From: Schistocephalus solidus
Taxonomy: Eukaryota > Platyhelminthes > Cestoda > Diphyllobothriidea > Diphyllobothriidae
Reading direction: 5' to 3'
NCBI GenBank assembly: GCA_017591395.1
Contig: WEDG01002821.1
Coordinates: 24,131 to 88,130 of the forward strand
Length of the DNA stretch: 64,000 nucleotides
The notes beneath the pieces are model-generated. The model was not told the origin of the DNA, did no database searches, and saw nothing but the letters and a program-made list of their open reading frames with translations. Of this stretch, positions 22,507-32,945 are shown piece after piece (the first letter of the stretch is position 1; each line of letters opens with the position of its first letter). The position numbers and the translations under genes were made by a program.

Positions 22507-23633
22507 AAGTCATCTCCGCAAATGTACAAAGCCTGTTCAACAAGCTGGATGAACTAAGAAACGTTGTTGACGAAACAAAACCAGACGTTATGGCTTTCAC
22601 TGAAACGTGGCTTACTGCAAAAATAACTGATTCCGAAATATCTCTCAGAGGATATCAGCACTTCAGGAGAGATAGACCAAGTCGAGGAGGAGGAGTCATA
22701 GTTGATGTCACTCGCAAGCTGACCGCAATGGCTGACATACATATTCCATTACGCGATGTGGAATTCTTAAGCATTACTATATCTGCTAAGTATTCCAGAC
22801 CACTGACGATATCGGTTGTGTACCGTTCGCCTTATCAGACTTCTGAGCAGGATTTCATTCTCATAACGGAACTCTACAAAGCCAGCGAGAAGAAAGCTGT
22901 CCTCATTGTTGGGGATTTTAACGCTCCTGATATTGACTGGAAAACATGGACTGCGCCGGGAATGCCAGATAACTTCAACCACAAACTACTCCAATGGGCA
23001 ACAGACAAACTTCTCTCTCAGTACGTCACCTTTGGAACACGGACGAGAGAAGGACAACTGTCAAACTCTCTTGACCTGATTTTTACCCGAGATGAGGAAA
23101 ATGTGCTAGACCTACAGGATCGACCGCCATTAGGTTCAAGTGATCACATTACGCTGTGCTTCTAGTACTCACTGTTTTCCAAACCAAATTTACTTGATAC
23201 TTGGGTAAGAAACATTTGGAAGGGGGACTACACACTTATGAGAAGACAACTGTCAGAGATATCCTGGGAAACGGAACTACATGGTGAAACCAATTAAGAT
23301 TGGACAACATTGAGTTCGTTATTGAAAAGGATTGTTTACCTCAACTGTCCTCTCAGGAGAAAGACAACCACAAACCACCCAAAGTGGATAAACTCAAACT
23401 TGCAGGCCTCTTTTAAAAAAAGAAATCGCTTCTGGAGGCGTTACAGACAAACCGGCTCCGATGCTCACTTACGGGAATATAAGCAGCAACGCAACGTTTG
23501 TAAATGTGAGGCTGCTAAGCTGCGGAGGAAGTTTGAACTAAACATACTGCAAAAATCGTTGGAACACCCCAAAAATGCTATATGGCTACATACGGAGTAC
23601 AAAGAGAATTCAGGAAATGATTCCTGCCCTTAG
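22503..23633 (+). pseudogene. ORF2 start of LINE F: endonuclease and linker
   Basis: The endonuclease (22503-23165) has every expected motif: 'ISANVQSLFNK', 'DVMAFTETWL', 'RPSRGGGVIV', 'SVVYRSPYQ', 'IVGDFNAPDIDW', 'NSLDLIFTRDEEN' and 'LGSSDH'. A TAG at 23163 interrupts the frame, and a TAA follows at 23295. The same frame then stays open to 23633 with a basic linker ('KWINSNLQASFKKRNRFWRR'). With only two point stops, this half is close to intact. The first codon is TTG, overlapping the ORF1 stop. Confidence 0.8.
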
Positions 23634-23639
23634 GTCTGC

Positions 23640-25379
23640 AGACGGAAAACTGGAGACCGACGACCAGGTTAAAGCATCCCTTCTTTCCAAATTCTTCCAG
23701 ACCGTCTTCACCAGAGAGCCTAATAATTTTGCTGCTATTCAACCAGTTTGTCAAACAATGTGTACCCCCCTTTCCCTTACTCCCCCACCTCCTCCTCATC
23801 CACAACAGAGGACCTAGACCTAGACTTTTCACCGACCGTAGTTAAAACCGAATTACTCCGTATAAAGCCTGCCAAGTCGCCTGGGCCGGATAGAATTCCT
23901 GCATTAGCACTTAGAGAACTTGCTAACGAACTGTGTGTACCACTGTCCATCATATTCCAAAAGTCCTTTGAAGAAAGCAAACTCCCGGAAGAATGGAAGT
24001 GCGCATTCATCGCCCCGATCTATAAAGGAGGTTCACGACTCGACTGTGAAAATTACCGCCCTGTCAGTTTGACATGCATAGCGTGTAAAATAATGGAGCG
24101 TATTATCAAGAGGAATTTAATGCGCTATCTGGAAAAATAACCAAATCCTATGCGATGCCCAACACGGCTTCCGTCCAGGACGTTCCTGTCTCACGAGTGC
24201 CCTTCAGTCGCACGAGAAATGGACAAAGGCCACAGATAAGGGTCATGCAGTAGATGTTGTATTTTTTGACTTCAAAAAGGCCTTTGATAGTGTACCACAC
24301 GGGCTTCTTTTTACAGAAGATTTGGAACGTAGGAATTCAAGGAAAACTTTTCAATTGGATCAAGAGTTTCTTGTCTTTCAGAGTACAGAGAGTTGTTGTT
24401 GGAAACTCTAGCTCAGAATGGGCAAAAGTAGAAAGTGGTGTTCCACAGGGTTCTGTTTTTGGGCCCCCTACTCTTCCTAATCTACGTGAACGACTGTCTC
24501 AATGACCTAGATTGTGAAGCTGTCATGTTTGCAGATGACATTAAAAATATGGACTGAAGTCAGCTGCGCTGATGACGCAAAAGGGTTACAATCGAATATC
24601 GACAAACTAAGTGCCTGGTCGGCTAAGTGGCTTCTTAAGTTTAATGTATCCAAGTGCGTGATCCTACACATAAGCGCCGGTCGAAAAATTATCTCTGAGA
24701 CACCAGTACTTTATTAATGGCACTGCATTAAAAGAGGTAGAAACATACAAAGATCTGGGCATGTGGACAACTGCGAATTTGATGCCCTCAGAACACTGTA
24801 AGAAAGCAGTCCAGAAGGCAACATGTACACTACATTGGATCAGACGTGCGTTTAAAATATTCCCCCTGATCTCTTTGGAAAAGTCTATGGCGTCTTTTGA
24901 GACCGCATTTAGATTACGGAATACCAGCCTGGATACCATGGATGAAGAAAGATGTTGACCTCCTCGAACAGGTGCAACGGAGAGCAACGAAGATGGTTGA
25001 CGGTCTTAAGACTTTACCGTACCAAGACAGATTGAAAAAGCTTGACTTATTTCCTCTTTCCTACAGGCACTTACGGTGTAGCCTGCTCTGGACATTCCGG
25101 ATTATCTGGGGCCATGATTCCTCCCTGAGATCGGAGGATTTCTTCGACTTTGCCTGCACAACTCATCTGCGTGGTCATCCTTACAAGGTTAATAGCGAAC
25201 GCACGCGATTGAACCTCAGAAAGTTTTGTTTCAGCCAACGAGTGGTACGACCTTGGAACTCGTTACCAAGCGAGACGGTTACCTCTGACAGCATTACTGA
25301 TTTTAAAAGAAGGCTTGATGGAATTATATTTGACAAAAGACGACTTTCACAACATGATTACTTAAAACCAGCCTTTTAA
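23640..25379 (+). pseudogene. Reverse transcriptase and C-terminal region of LINE F
   Basis: RT motifs occur in order across three shifted frames: 'AKSPGPDRIPALALREL', 'LPEEWKCAFIAPIYKGG' and 'NYRPVSLTCIACKIMERI' (23748-24140); 'AQHGFRPGRSCLTSAL' and 'VVFFDFKKAFDSVPH' (24160-24300); 'ESGVPQGSVFGPP' (about 24430); and FADD at 24528-24539. The C-terminal frame 24897-25379 has 'LLEQVQRRATKMVDG', 'LDLFPLSYRHLRC' and 'FSQRVVRPWNSLP', a CR1-type ending. The splits are single-base shifts plus an early stop after 'MRYLEK'. Confidence 0.8.
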
Positions 25380-25523
25380 AATCTTTCGGGCTCTAATTAA
25401 TTCAGTATATTATAATTCAGTATATATAAGGGAGATAGGCAGAGCCTTTGAAAACCCTATTTACAGATAGACGCTAGCAAAACAAGCAAATGTTACATGG
25501 CGATAGTCGTTTTAGTATATCAA

Positions 25524-25979
25524 TCATTGCTGTCGACTTAATATATGTTCATCAAGTAAAAATGCATCAAGTCTTCTTTTAAACATTTCAACGCTTTCAG
25601 CCTGAACAACTGAGGCTGGCAGTTTGTTCCATTCGTCAATCACCCGTTTGAAAAAGAAGTTGGCCCGCACTTCAAGTTTGGCGTGATTTCTTTTCAGTTT
25701 GTATTGGTGACCTCGGAGACTTGTCATGTTTGCCAATTCAAAAAAGTTGGCCATCTGAAGAGCACAATCAACTCCTCTGACCAGTTTGAAGACTAAGATC
25801 ATATCCCCTCTGTATTGCCTATAAGAGAGAGGAAAAATTTTAAGTCTTTCTAGGCGGCCCTCATAGGGTAGGCATTCCAATCCGCTGACTAGTTTCGTTG
25901 CCCTCCGTTGAACTTTCTCCAGCAGAGCGTAGTCATGTTTCGTCCAAGGGCGCCACGCCTGAACGCAATATTCCAACAC
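25524..25979 (-). pseudogene. C-terminal domain of LINE G ORF2
   Basis: The 151-codon frame reads 'LEYCVQAWRPWTKHDYALLE', 'VQRRATKLVSGLECLPYEGR', 'KIFPLSYRQYRGDMILVFK' and ends around 'KRVIDEWNKLPASVVQAES'. This is the thumb-to-C-terminus region typical of CR1-type elements and matches LINE E position for position. Confidence 0.8.
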
Positions 25980-26056
25980 CGGCCGGATAAATGTTCCATA
26001 AACACGCGCCCAAAAAGCTCTCCGTCAAAAATTAACGAAGGACCTCCTGATTGCGC

Positions 26057-27197
26057 CTAAGATACACATAGCTTTCTTTTGCGATATTCGCACAGTGCGA
26101 CGATGGTTTGAGAGTTGGTGTTATCCATATACCCAAGTCCTTTTAGAATATTTACCTCCTGGAGTTGGTGACCACTGATGGAGTACTGGTATTCAAACTC
26201 AATCAGCCTTCTGGAACTAGACCGCAGTCGGATTATTTGGCATTTGTTAAGATTAAGGTTCAGCAGCCACTCATCACACCATGTTTGCAAGCGATCTAAG
26301 TTTTGTTGTAATTTTCGCGCATCCTCCGGTTTTTCAATCGAGTTCCATAACTTCAAATCGTCAGCGAACATTACCTTCTCGCATGTCAGACAATCCAGGC
26401 AGTCGTTTACGTATATCAGAAACAAAATGGGACCCAGAACGCTGCCCTGCGGAACTCCACTGTGAACGGTTTCCCCAGTGAGACTTGGTGTCTCCGATAC
26501 AAACACGCTGGCGCCTGTCTGTGAGAAAGTCGGCCAACCATTTGAGTAGGTTGCCAGTCACACCCATTTGACGGAGCTTAAAGATCAGACGTTTGTGTGG
26601 AACCCTGTCAAAGGCTTTGCTAAAGTCAATGTAGACCGCATCGACTGACAAACCCATTTCTAATGATTTTGTCCAACTTTCCATGGATGTGAGCAAGTTT
26701 GTGAGGCAGGATCGACCACTTCGAAATCCATGTTGATATGAACTTAGCAAGTTATTCTCTTCAAGATGCCTCATCAGTTCCATTTTAATAATCTTCTCCA
26801 TCATTTTGCAACAGATACTTGTGAGGCTGACTGGTCGGAAACTGTTTGGTGATGTCCTTTCTCCTCCTTTATAGATGGGGGTTATGTTGGCTATCTTCCA
26901 CTCGGTAGGCAGAGCCCCCGCCTCCATCGAACTTTCAAATATCTTGGAGAGCGGAGAGGCCAGCTGTTCTGTGAGTTCATTGAGAACTTTTGCGGATATA
27001 CCATCTGGGCCAGGTGATTTAGTGGGCTGTAGCTGTTTCAGAGTTTTTCTTACTGTGTCCATTGGGAACGACACCGTGCTTATTTTGTTTGTAGATGTGG
27101 CAGTACTGTAGTATTCATCCTCGTCAAAAAAATGGTTCCTCGGTATACACGGACATAAAGAAATTGGATAAGAGGCAGGTCTTATCATAGTTATCAA
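26057..27197 (-). pseudogene. Reverse transcriptase of LINE G, one-base insertion
   Basis: The frame 27197-26361 is open for 278 codons. It covers RT fingers and palm from 'LKQLQPTKSPGPDGISAKVL' to 'FDRVPHKRLIFKLRQMG' and 'FLTDRRQRVCIGDTKSHW'. At about 26474-26477 a run of four C on plus (expected three) shifts the frame. The next frame, 26506-26057, gives 'SGVPQGSVLGPILFLIYVND', FADD near 26357-26368 and 'LLNLNLNKCQII'. Both catalytic Asp boxes are intact. A second shift near 26050 separates the C-terminal part. Confidence 0.85.
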
Positions 27198-27415
27198 TTA
27201 ACCTGTTTCCCTGATTGTCTTTAAGACAAGGAATGCAGTCGCGATTTCGTTTTGCCTTATTAACGTAAGCATAAAACCTTTTTCGAATTTCTTGGTATGT
27301 CTTTGACTATTTCTGACTCAAAAGTTTGATCTTTCTTTTCTCAGAAGATTCCGACACCGATTTCGCTGTTTCTTAAAAGCGGAAAAATGTTCAGGTTGTT
27401 GTTCAGGTTGTTCCA

Positions 27416-27751
27416 CAATGTTTCGCCTATGGCTGTGAAAACGCATTTGATATTATGTTATGCTTTGACTGAAACATTTTTAAATGTACACCATTTTATA
27501 TTGACTGTACACATGCAATGATAACTTGACATTAATAGGGTCATCAAGGGCAATGCCTGTAACCCTTCAAAATATACAAATATAAAAATATATAACTGGC
27601 ATCGATCCGCATAAAATATATTGGATCCAGGAAGAGAAAATAGTCTTCGAGTAAAAACCCTTAACTTTTACAATCTTACTGCGGTCAGAGGCGTTCATCA
27701 GCCCAAATAGAAGACAGCAGTATTCTAAGACCTTCTGGAGAGAGTCTTACT
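27416..27751. other. No recognisable feature
   Basis: AT-rich unique-looking sequence between LINE G and the inverted repeat. No frame or repeat stands out. Confidence 0.4.
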
Positions 27752-28122
27752 ATGTGGTTTTGCCAAGGAATAGGTACCTTCCGTACCATAGGTGGCCTTG
27801 AACTAAATTCCTGAGGAGTACCTTCTCGTCTCACAACTTTATCACTAACCTTAGCCCTAAAACTGACCCTTATCCTAACAATAATCCTCCTCATCCCAAC
27901 GTTAACCACTCGTGCAATTTAGCTCAAGGTCACTATTGCTACGAGGTATTTCTTACAACCGTGTTCTGCCAACTCAACCTCAAACATGCTTGTGGTGTGT
28001 GACGCATCTTATTAAAGGTGTCCAAATTTTTAATCATTAATAACCAGTCGCATATCGGCACCCACGCATGTACGAAAGCTTTGAAATAATAATGAAGAAC
28101 CCTAGGCGAGTTTAAAACTTAA
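27752..28122 (+). repeat. Left arm of a long inverted repeat
   Basis: This arm is the reverse complement of 28637-29243 over nearly its full length with few mismatches, apart from a block of about 230 bp present only in the right arm. It contains a degenerate C(C)CTAA-like stretch ('cactaaccttagccctaaaa'). Confidence 0.9.
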
Positions 28123-28636
28123 CCTTGGAAAATATATATTTGGCAGCTTAATATCTAATTCAAGCGCTTTCTAAACAGATAATTTATTAGAGAAAGTTTT
28201 TAAATTGATCAAAAGCATATATACTGCCAACCTTTGTTGTGAATGTTCATTTCTCTCGGCAATTATAAGGAATATTTAAAAAATCACTACGTCGGTAAAT
28301 AATTTAAAGTACTATCTTATTTTAAAGGTTTTAACAAGCAAATAGAAAGGAATCTAAATTGATGACCAATAACTTGAAAATCATAAAGTATTTTCCGGTA
28401 GTTCAAGGACTGTCTGACAGTAATTGTAATCCAATATACAAAATACTAGTAAATAATTTTTTTCGAAAGTAAAGTGATTTTATTATACACAAAATGGTAT
28501 GTTTGCGATTTCATCTGAAACTTCTCTTTAAATTTATTTTTCTTCAATACTGTGATCTAGCACATTTTCGCAATATTCCGCATTTTTTAAAAAGTCGCTA
28601 TTTCTAAACGAAGTAATATTAATTTACTGATTTCAT
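28123..28636. other. Spacer of the long inverted repeat
   Basis: About 514 bp of very AT-rich sequence separates the two arms. No coding frame of note and no internal symmetry that I can see. Confidence 0.6.
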
Positions 28637-29243
28637 TTAAGTTTTAAACTCGCCTAGGGTTCTTCATTATTATTTCAAAGCTTTCGTACATGCGTGGGTG
28701 CCGATATGCGACTGGTTATTAATGATTAAAAATTTGGACACCTTTAATAAGATGCGTCACACACCACAAGCATGTTTGAGGTTGGGTTGAGCGTTAAAGT
28801 TGGGAAAAGAGAATAGTTAACCCATTGAAAGTTAGCGCCAGTAGTGCGGGGGTGGAGGGCAAATATACCCGCGTCCAGCCGCCTTTGTGTGTGGTACCCA
28901 TGAAACCGGCCGCCATTTTATTAAAACTCAAACCCCTCCTTTCGTGCGATTACAGTTCAAAGCACGAATCCAAATTGCTTATATATTAGAGGATTTAGAT
29001 GAGAATCTTTTCATCTTTCTGCTGGCAGAACACGGTTGTAAGAAATACCTCGTAGCAATAGTGACCTTGAGCTAAATTGCACGAGTGGTTAACGTTGGGA
29101 TGAGGAGGATTATTGTTAGGATAAGGGTCAGTTTTAGGGCTAAGGTTAGTGATAAAGTTGTGAGACGAGAAGGTACTCCTCAGGAATTTAGTTCAAGGCC
29201 ACCTATGGTACGGAAGGTACCTATTCCCTTGGCAAAACCACAT
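28637..29243 (-). repeat. Right arm of the long inverted repeat, with extra ~230 bp
   Basis: The arm pairs with 27752-28122. Pairing is interrupted at about 28789-29020, where the right arm holds an extra block ('ttagcgccagtagtgcgggg' onward) absent from the left. The arm ends only about 265 bp before the first visible dynein exon. Confidence 0.9.
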
Positions 29244-29317
29244 GGGTAGATAGTTGATTACCAGCGCACGTAAATATCCTGACACTTGTCGTAGTAAGTT
29301 GGGACCCCCACGGTGGG

Positions 29318-29399
29318 GGCCTCGTAGCTCAGTTCGCTGGAGCGTTGGCTGTGCTAACGCTATTCCCTTGCTGATGGGGGCTTATATCCCATCGAGGCC
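29318..29399 (+). repeat. tRNA-like SINE head
   Basis: A 7-bp acceptor stem pairs perfectly: 'ggcctcg' (29318-29324) with 'cgaggcc' (29393-29399). A D-arm pairs 'gctc' with 'gagc', with a box A-like 'tagctcagttcgctgg'. An anticodon-like stem 'cgttg/taacg' encloses a 7-base loop whose triplet would be TGT, but position 33 is C, not U. The T-arm can pair but its loop lacks TTCRA. A long variable region gives 82 nt in all. These defects favour a tRNA-derived SINE over a working tRNA gene. Confidence 0.55.
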
Positions 29400-29507
29400 G
29401 CCGAGTTTTTCACAAGTGGGTCAAACTGAAAATTTGATTATTTGGTGTCCTTGACGCTGTCTTCGCTTAGTCCGAATAATGCTGTTCGTGCCTACCTCCT
29501 GTGACAG

Positions 29508-29816
29508 GATGAACTGGAGGAGAACGAGATGCTTGTTGAGCTACGGCAGGCCTTCATGGACCGCATTAATGAGGCTGTGCAGAAGGCACTTGCCTGTCAG
29601 GCCAGCTTCGACAGCTACACTTACCTCTGGGCTGATGACAGGAACAAATTCATGCAGTACTTCCTCACCTACGGCGAAATGCCCAGCACTGAGGAGGAAG
29701 CAGAGGGTGAGGAGGCGACGCGGGCTGTCGGTGCCCTTGACGAAAGGCAGCCAAGTCCACCGACGCTGGGACAATTCAAGGAGCAAATGGACCGCTTTGA
29801 GGCCATCTATGCTGAG
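29508..29816 (+). CDS. DNAH9/17-like: Dynein heavy chain, visible exon 1 (late tail)
   Basis: The acceptor is 'ctgtgacag' before 29508 and the donor 'gtgagc' after 29816. The 103 codons start 'DELEENEMLVELRQAF' and include 'YTYLWADDRNKFMQYFLTYG', typical of beta-type dynein tails just before the linker. An acidic insert ('EEEAEGEEATRA') is probably lineage specific. No upstream exon could be recognised in 27.4-29.5 kb. Confidence 0.85.
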
Positions 29817-30296
29817 GTGAGCGCTTGTATATGCCGCATGGCCGGGTGGGCGGGGAGGACTGGTTCTAGATTGTCCCCTTACTTGGCCGACGAGCGTACT
29901 CCAACCAGGTTTACTATTTATAATCGCAACCGACAGGATAACAGATATGTGGCTCAATACTAAACACGTGAGCGTGAAAAGGTTCTGTGATTATCAGAGT
30001 CTGGGTTTGACTTCCAGGGTGTCCAAAACTCGGACCAGTCTAACCTCTGTTTCGGTCAAGTGCAACCCGTTGTAGGACTAACCATTTTCAGCTTCTCTAA
30101 CATAACAACTTACTTTGTATGTTCTTCGTTTCTTTTTTGCAATCTCTTTCAACCCGATTTAATTGATATCAGGAGTATTTTAACCTACACGCTTTTCAGT
30201 TCTACCACCATCCCTGCGATAACCTTGATTGTTACCAAAAACGCATCTTGGGAATGAGATATGAAGAGAGCATACTTATACCTTTGTGACCTGTAG

Positions 30297-30464
30297 GTCG
30301 AGGCGATGGAGGGTACAATGAAGTTCAACAACTGTCTCCGAGTGGATGCTCGGCGCTTCAAGCACGGTGTGCTCAACATCATCAAGCGCTGGAGCCTGAT
30401 GTTTAAACAGCACCTCATCGAGCATGTCACGGAGAGCCTCAAAGAACTCGCTGAATTTGTTCAG
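30297..30464 (+). CDS. DNAH9/17-like: Dynein heavy chain, visible exon 2
   Basis: The 56 codons read from 'VEAMEGTMKFNNCLRVDARR' to 'ESLKELAEFVQ' between 'cctgtag' and 'gtgagt'. The segment 'VDARRFKHGVLNIIKRWSLM' closely resembles the DNAH9/17 tail-linker border. Phase 0 on both sides. Confidence 0.9.
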
Positions 30465-30569
30465 GTGAGTTTGAGGTGGTCATCTGCAGCCATTGCCCTC
30501 CCCCTCCCTATCACCCTCTTTCTTAAGGTATTAATTTTGAGTCCCATTTATTTCTCCCCCCCACCCTAG

Positions 30570-30764
30570 GTAACCAGTAAGGGCTTGGAGGCTGAAGTTA
30601 CACCAGGTGACTACGATCATCTTGTCAACACCATGGGCTTCTTGGGCGGTGTGAAGGAGCGGCAAGCGGCGACCGACGAGATGTTTGAACCACTACAGCA
30701 GACCATCGAACTGTTGAAAACCTATCAGCATCAGATGCCCGATGAAGTTCATCGGCAGTTGGAG
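30570..30764 (+). CDS. DNAH9/17-like: Dynein heavy chain, visible exon 3
   Basis: The 65 codons start 'VTSKGLEAEVTPGDYDHLVN' and end 'MPDEVHRQLE' before 'gtgggt'. The strings 'MGFLGGVKERQAATDEMFEP' and 'QTIELLKTYQ' are characteristic of the N-terminal part of the dynein linker region. The preceding intron is only 105 bp. Confidence 0.9.
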
Positions 30765-31310
30765 GTGGGTTGCTGTGCCGCAGTCAGTTTTTTTGCATTC
30801 TTTTCCTTGAAAGCAGCGGGGTAATTTACGCAGCAAAAAAATAGAGACAAATGACAATGACCCTATATCATTTCTCGGATAATTAACATTCGTCAATTCA
30901 TGTTACTGCACACAAATAGCTCTTACCTCGTAGTCCTCTGAGAAGGGTTCCACGTATTGGAAACTTACAGTTACAGATTAAGATCTCAGTACACCAAAAA
31001 GTGCGTTGTGCTCCATCGATATACAACTTACTTCAAAAATAACGTGAGGTATCTATGATTATATGCTGCATCACACTAATTCTCCTCCTCTTCCTCCTCT
31101 TTGCTATCATCTCCATTCTTAAACCTCATCTCCTTCTTCTTTATTTCCATCTTCTCCTTTTTTCTCAGGTATTCCTTCGTGTTGGCAGCTTGCCGTCGAT
31201 TTTGTCTGTCTTGAAGAAGTTGATCGAGAATGTTAGGATCGGTGGGTGGAGTGTTTACGCGGGTCGTGTTGAGTGAAACTTAATTTTGCATTTCTTAATG
31301 CGCACGAACG

Positions 31311-31875
31311 TAATATGCGACCCAACTGAGGGAACAAAGGAAAGGCCAGCGCGTTATACGCGACCAGACTAGATACAAACACGGTGTTGATTACGGTTAG
31401 TATTTCTTGCCAGGTACGTATGCTCAAACAATATTTCTTTATCGGTAGGAGGACCGAATGATCAGGTCCAATGACAACTTTCCAAGTTGTGACTATTAGA
31501 ACGCTGCTGTAGTTTCAAACCGTATCCATTTTAATGCGATAATGAAAGATCGCGCAGAGTGGGCATCATTCTTACTCCCATCAAGGGTCCGTATAAAAGT
31601 AGGTCAGATCAACTAGGAATGACAAGGCGTATATTTTTCGGCGCGAGGTAAAGCATACGGATTATGCAACCCGTACGCGGACCGGGATAACAAATTATTG
31701 TGCAACCCTATTACACCGGCAACGAATTCTAACCTGAATGAGCAAAATTAACAAGGTTCGTGTTAGGTTGGTGCTCTCCTTTCCTTTCTTTAACCCTTCC
31801 CATAAAGCCTCTATCAGCAACGGTCCCATATTACTCGCTGACCTATCCTTTGTTCCCTGAGTTGTTCGCATATTA
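31311..31875. repeat. MITE-like element with ~50-bp inverted repeats in intron 3
   Basis: The left arm 'taatatgcgacccaactgag' (31311 on) and the reverse complement of the right arm (31826-31875), 'taatatgcgaacaactcagg', run in parallel for about 50 bp with about 80% identity. Both share 'gggaacaaagga'. The ~565-bp element has no coding frame, which fits a non-autonomous inverted-repeat element. I could not define a target-site duplication. Confidence 0.7.
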
Positions 31876-31919
31876 ATTTCTTGCCTTCAGTGCTTACGGC
31901 AATTTGTGGTTCTTTTTGT

Positions 31920-31923
<4 letters not shown>

Positions 31924-31950
<27 letters not shown>

Positions 31951-31951
31951 T
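31924..31951. repeat. (AT)n microsatellite
   Basis: About 14 uninterrupted TA dinucleotides lie in intron 3, shortly after the MITE-like element. Confidence 0.95.
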
Positions 31952-32484
31952 ACAAGGGTGTTTTGCTAAGGGTGCAACAGGCAAGATGCAAACAGCTGTT
32001 TCACGGTTTTTACCGATCACCAGTACGTCATATACCTTGAGCAGTGAGGTATATACAGAAGTCAAACAAGCGCGTGACACTCATGATGTGGTTAGGATCT
32101 CTCTTGATCCCATTCTGTCTGCCCGCCTTCCAGCCTGCTACTGGCGGTAAACGAACCATATATATGTACCCTTCTTATATGCTCCTATCATAATCGGGGA
32201 CAACACCCTCATCTGGCTTCTGGTCTGCTCGCACATCATCCCTTTCTTAGTTCTGTTTCTTTTTCCATCCCTTTTATTGATTGTTCATCTCTCAACCCCT
32301 TCCTCTTCTCTCGTATTCTAAATTGCAGGCTATCTATTATCTGCATTTACCATCTTACTCACATTCTCTAATTTCGTAGTCATTGGTCTTTGTTCGATGT
32401 TTCAAAATTTTAGGGTGGTCAGTTAATATCAACGAACGGCACTCCTCTAACCCCTAGTCTTTTTGAATATCTGCCATTTTACAG

Positions 32485-32688
32485 GAGCTACCCGAGAAGT
32501 GGACCCACTTGAAGAAGCAGGCTGCTATTGTGAAACAGGTCGTCGCTCCTCTGCAGAACGAAGAGGTTGCAAACATTCGTCGACGCGGCGCCGCCTTTGA
32601 TGTTGCCCAACACAAGGCCAAAGAAGCCTTCATTAAGATAGCGCCTTTCAGTTACGCCTGCGAGGAACCGTACGAGCACCTCGACAAA
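32485..32688 (+). CDS. DNAH9/17-like: Dynein heavy chain, visible exon 4
   Basis: The 68 codons run from 'ELPEKWTHLKKQAAIVKQ' to 'ACEEPYEHLDK', flanked by 'tttacag' and 'gtatgc'. The segment 'LPEKWTxLKKxAxxVKQxV' is a family hallmark. The donor is GTATGC, an acceptable variant. Confidence 0.88.
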
Positions 32689-32945
32689 GTATGCCCGAGT
32701 TAAATCCACTTTTTTCCTGCCTCAACTGATTTCCATCAATACCGTCGCCATCAACATAACCACCACTACTGCCACCACCATGACCACTGCCACCACCTTT
32801 ATCATCCCTACTGCAATCCCCACCATAATCATCATCAACAACACCACCGGAATCCCTCTTATAATAGTACTCATCCTCCTCTTTGTGGTGACAATTCGAT
32901 CATAAATTCCCCTCTCAGTCTCATCTTGTTCGTTTTTCCTTGCAG

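Larger units (their letters stand above)
20360..25428 (+). mobile_element. LINE copy F, nearly full-length CR1-like retrotransposon
   Basis: This is the best preserved element. It has an open ORF1 (21076-22506), an overlapping ORF2 with a complete endonuclease (22503-23165), then a linker and RT with a few lesions (to 25379), and a short 3' tail rich in 'attcagtatat' repeats. The left boundary is uncertain; a short open frame at 20372-20602 with no known domain may lie in the 5' UTR. It belongs to a different subfamily from E and G, judging from RT and tail sequence. Confidence 0.8.
25429..27415 (-). mobile_element. LINE copy G, 5'-truncated CR1-like, same subfamily as E
   Basis: On minus the element starts abruptly near 27415 within the linker before RT. 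It runs through RT (27197-26060) and the C-terminal region (25979-25524), and ends in the same 3' UTR as LINE E ('caaaggctctgcctatc'). Its 3' end abuts the 3' tail of LINE F at 25410-25430. The 5' junction shows a small duplication ('caacctgaacaa'). Confidence 0.85.

Noticed and set aside
29318..29399. A functional tRNA gene
   Set aside because: Position 33 is not U, the T-loop lacks TTCRA, and anticodon placement is ambiguous, so a SINE head is more likely despite the perfect acceptor stem.
31924..31951. (AT)n tract as a promoter TATA element
   Set aside because: It is a long dinucleotide microsatellite inside a dynein intron, with no transcript start evidence.
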